Positions 63,012 through 64,000 of a DNA stretch of 64,000 nt are shown here, piece after piece. Position numbers and translations under genes: made by a program. Position 1 is the stretch's first letter. Every line of letters starts with the position of its first letter. The notes below the pieces were generated by a model. The model saw only the letters and a program-made list of their open reading frames with translations, was not told the origin of the DNA and ran no database searches. Location: NCBI GenBank assembly GCA_963794265.1, contig CAWCDJ010000003.1, positions 1,240,001-1,304,000 of the forward strand. Direction: 5' to 3'. The stretch is from CAWCDJ01 sp963794265 (GTDB taxonomy: Bacteria; Acidobacteriota; Terriglobia; Bryobacterales; Bryobacteraceae).

Positions 63012-63867
63012 GCCGGAAGGCTGGACCTCGCACGATGTGGTGAACAAGATGCGCCGCATCGCGAATACCAAGCGGGTGGGGCACCTGGGGACCCTCGACC
63101 CCATCGCAACCGGCGTGCTGCCGCTGGTCATCGGCCGCGCCACGCGCCTGGCGCAGTTCTATACCAGGAGCGACAAAATCTACGAAGGAACCGTGCGCTT
63201 CGGCTGGGCCACGGACACCTATGACCGGGCGGGCAGGGCGATCAGCGAGAAGACCGAGCCGGTGCTCGATCTGGATGCGCTCGACCTGGCGCTGGAGCGC
63301 TTTCGCGGCGCATTTCTGCAGACGCCTCCGCCGGTTTCGGCCAAGCGGGTGGACGGGCAAAGAGCATACGAACTGGCCCGGAAATCCGTGGCGGTGGTGC
63401 TCGAACCGGTGCCTGTCGAGGTGTATGAGTTGGTGATCCTGGGGATCGACGGCACCGACGTCCGGCTGCGGGCGCACTGTTCCGCGGGCACGTACATGCG
63501 CTCGATCGCCCACGAGGCGGGGTTGGCGCTGGGCTGCGGAGCGCACCTTCTGGAATTGCGGCGCACGGCCAGCGGAGAGTTCGAACTCGAACGCGCGCGG
63601 ACGCTCGAACAACTGGAATCGCTGGCGAAAGACGAGCGGCTGCTCGATGCCCTGGTGGCTCCCGCCGAGATGTTGCCCGGCGTGCCGAGCGTGTTCGTGG
63701 ATGAACTGACGGTCACGCAGATCCGGAACGGAAGGAACTTTCCCGCCTCGCCGTTTCGATCGCAGCCGGCATCGAAGTATGTGAAAGCCGTGGAGCGGCA
63801 GGGGGACCTGGTGGCGATCGGGGAAATCGTGCTGCCGAATTTGTATCACCCGGTGGTGGTGCTGTAG
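62986..63867 (+). CDS. truB: TruB, tRNA pseudouridine-55 synthase
   Basis: This 293-residue enzyme makes pseudouridine 55 in the T-loop of tRNAs. The N-terminus MDGVIVVDKPEGWTSHDVVNKMRRI (TTG start), catalytic Asp in GHLGTLDPIATGVLP, YEGTVRFGWATDTYDRAG and the later RCSAGTYMRSIAHEAG-type segment are all family marks. It overlaps the previous gene by 26 bases. No rbfA, infB or rpsO neighbours are visible. Confidence 0.95.
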   Translation: MDGVIVVDKPEGWTSHDVVNKMRRIANTKRVGHLGTLDPIATGVLPLVIGRATRLAQFYTRSDKIYEGTVRFGWATDTYDRAGRAISEKTEPVLDLDALDLALERFRGAFLQTPPPVSAKRVDGQRAYELARKSVAVVLEPVPVEVYELVILGIDGTDVRLRAHCSAGTYMRSIAHEAGLALGCGAHLLELRRTASGEFELERARTLEQLESLAKDERLLDALVAPAEMLPGVPSVFVDELTVTQIRNGRNFPASPFRSQPASKYVKAVERQGDLVAIGEIVLPNLYHPVVVL

Positions 63868-63883
63868 CCTGCCCGCTAAAAAA

Positions 63884-64000
63884 AGGGCTCTGAGCAGGAA
63901 TTCGATAGACGCCAAGCAGGGCGGCTTTTCACAGAGGACGGGATTCCGGTACACTCAGCGGTTTGCGAGACAGCGAACTGACGAAATTACTGGGGTGGCC
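63884..64000 (+). mobile_element. Possible left end of an ISL3-like insertion sequence, cut by the window edge
   Basis: A GGGCTCTGAGCAGG stretch resembles ISL3-type terminal repeats, and a TTG-started frame begins at 63962 (LRDSELTKLLGWP) as in the first residues of some ISL3 transposases. The right end and most of the gene lie outside the window, so the call is weak. Alternatively this is only the region after truB with the start of an unrelated gene. Confidence 0.3.

Overview
The window looks like chromosomal DNA of an acidobacterium of the Solibacter/Bryobacterales kind. The best evidence is two proteins with the VWFA-like domain typical of Acidobacteria (37660-39438 and 55270-56262) and a secreted subtilase ending in the C-terminal domain that is greatly expanded in Solibacter (21529-24723). 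High GC, GTG/TTG starts and tight ATGA gene overlaps fit. No prophage, CRISPR array or complete transposon is visible; the last ~115 bases may be the left end of an insertion sequence.

Layout. 1-3000: an anti-sigma-type zinc finger and a methionine-sulfoxide repair operon (msrP-msrQ plus a glyoxalase-fold protein). 3100-6430: translation/transcription block tRNA-Tyr, tRNA-Thr, tuf, rpmG, tRNA-Trp, secE, nusG, rplK, tRNA-Leu; the usual rplA-rplJ-rplL-rpoB continuation is missing. 6500-20600: central metabolism (phosphohexomutase, threonine synthase, alcohol and hydroxyacid dehydrogenases, class II fructose bisphosphatase), a B12-binding radical SAM protein, a DMT exporter and two MacB-like permeases. 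20640-29730: folP, two tandem subtilases, greA, a CDP-alcohol phosphotransferase, a muramidase and a response regulator. 29863-30192: a strongly folded, promoter-led RNA of unknown family, then an LpxL-like acyltransferase and a histidine kinase that has lost its phospho-acceptor histidine. 33030-36351: moaA, nadA and a radical SAM protein whose UGA codon is very probably selenocysteine.

39568-44298 is a compact divergent cluster of two MinD/Nbp35-type ATPases with ferredoxin inserts, a DUF5320-like protein, two NifX-fold proteins and a PAS/sigma-54 activator. Its content matches the orange-protein (ORP) locus of Desulfovibrio. 44497-53367 encodes a glycolate/glyoxylate module: permease, FAD/Fe-S 2-hydroxyacid oxidase, serine-glyoxylate aminotransferase, hydroxypyruvate isomerase, tartronate semialdehyde reductase and a LysR regulator. 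Together they could take glycolate plus serine to glycine plus glycerate without glyoxylate carboligase. 53364-63867 holds small zinc-ribbon and PilZ proteins, rmlD, an AlkA-type glycosylase, a mini cytochrome, a sulfatase-fold protein with a degraded active site, pgsA, a RodZ-like protein, a glycosyltransferase with two methyltransferases, and truB.

The observations most worth following up are the CUAEP-type selenoprotein with its SECIS-like hairpin, the orphan structured RNA at 29.9-30.2 kb, and the ORP-like cluster outside its usual hosts. All calls come from reading the sequence and from recalled family knowledge; no searches were run.
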